The notes beneath the pieces are model-generated. The model made no database searches. It worked only from the letters and a program-made list of their open reading frames with translations, and was not told the origin of the DNA. Below, in pieces: positions 63,692-64,000 of a stretch of 64,000 nucleotides of DNA. The stretch lies in assembly GCA_012295275.1 (NCBI GenBank), contig CM022679.1, positions 19,284,342 through 19,348,341 on the forward strand. Direction: 5' to 3'. Source of the stretch: Chrysomallon squamiferum. Taxonomy: Eukaryota; Mollusca; Gastropoda; Neomphalida; Peltospiridae. The position numbers were made by a program, and so were the translations under genes. The first letter of the stretch is position 1. Every line of letters starts with the position of its first letter.

Positions 63692-64000
63692 GTGTGTGTG
63701 TGTTTGCCTATGTATGTGTATATGTATGTGTGTATGTGTGTACATAATTGTATGTATGTGTGTGTAATTAAATACTGCATTTCAAGCCACAGACAAAGAT
63801 TCTGCATAACCCCATGACATCACCTACTTTAAAACAAACACATTTGGCATCAATTTGAACTTTAAAAAAATTAAATACAAGTATTTATTATAAACAACCA
63901 AAATTTATTATAAATGATTTATATTAGAAAGGTAACAGAATTAAGAAATTAGGTAACAAATACCAAATGTAAGATTGTATTTCATGCAATTTATTTAATC
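62600..64000. other. Intergenic to window end, no gene seen
   Basis: AT-rich sequence with a TA/TATG/TG microsatellite at about 63641-63765. ORFs over it are repeat artefacts. Confidence 0.5.
63641..63765. repeat. TA/TATG/TG compound microsatellite
   Basis: TA units, then six or more GTAT units, then TG units with interruptions. Confidence 0.9.

Overview
The window is a stretch of animal nuclear genome: very AT-rich, intron-dense, with GT-AG exons of 60-480 bp scattered over kilobases, many microsatellites and relics of several transposon classes. The protein sequences are metazoan and close to human orthologues in length and exon logic. The repeat style (ATT, TG, GA and TATG arrays, FLYWCH/MULE-like relics, foldback elements) suggests an invertebrate, perhaps a mollusc and possibly a cephalopod. 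That taxon is an inference from texture, not a measured result.

Four genes can be assembled exon by exon, all on the + strand, head to tail. (1) An ABCA5-type full-length ABC transporter, 31 coding exons, 3674-22554, about 1653 residues. (2) COX10, the mitochondrial protoheme IX farnesyltransferase (heme O synthase), 6 coding exons, 34007-38168, about 494 residues. (3) A mitochondrial medium-chain acyl-CoA synthetase of the ACSM family, 16 coding exons, 43770-50442, about 598 residues. (4) A UPF0193/EVG1 (C22orf23-like) small charged protein, 7 exons, 54738-58332, 232 residues. They share no obvious pathway. COX10 and ACSM are both mitochondrial, ABCA5 handles lipid in endolysosomal membranes in vertebrates, and the last gene's function is unknown.

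Region by region: 1-2145 is a DNA transposon with long terminal inverted repeats holding a broken ORF. 3.7-22.6 kb is the ABCA5 gene. 22.6-34 kb is a degraded accessory stretch with a truncated relative of the first transposon, an SGNH-hydrolase-like retroelement ORF relic and a LINE relic. It also holds fragments showing that a block containing the 3' part of ABCA5 and the 5' end of COX10 was once tandemly duplicated and then decayed. 34-38.7 kb is COX10. 38.7-43.7 kb holds a Merlin-like zinc-ribbon relic, a roughly 0.7 kb foldback element and a compound GT/GA microsatellite. 43.7-50.7 kb is ACSM. 51.3-53.8 kb has mariner and FLYWCH/MULE relics. 54.7-59 kb is the C22orf23-like gene. 59-64 kb is AT-rich with no confident gene, only two possible terminal exons of a minus-strand gene.

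Two genes need single-base frame corrections (ABCA5 exon 2 twice and compensating; ACSM exon 6 once), most simply base-level assembly errors. I see no convincing novel multi-gene system. The most interesting signals are the decayed ABCA5/COX10 tandem duplication with an intact duplicated terminal exon, several orphan exon-like ORFs, and the transposon relics.
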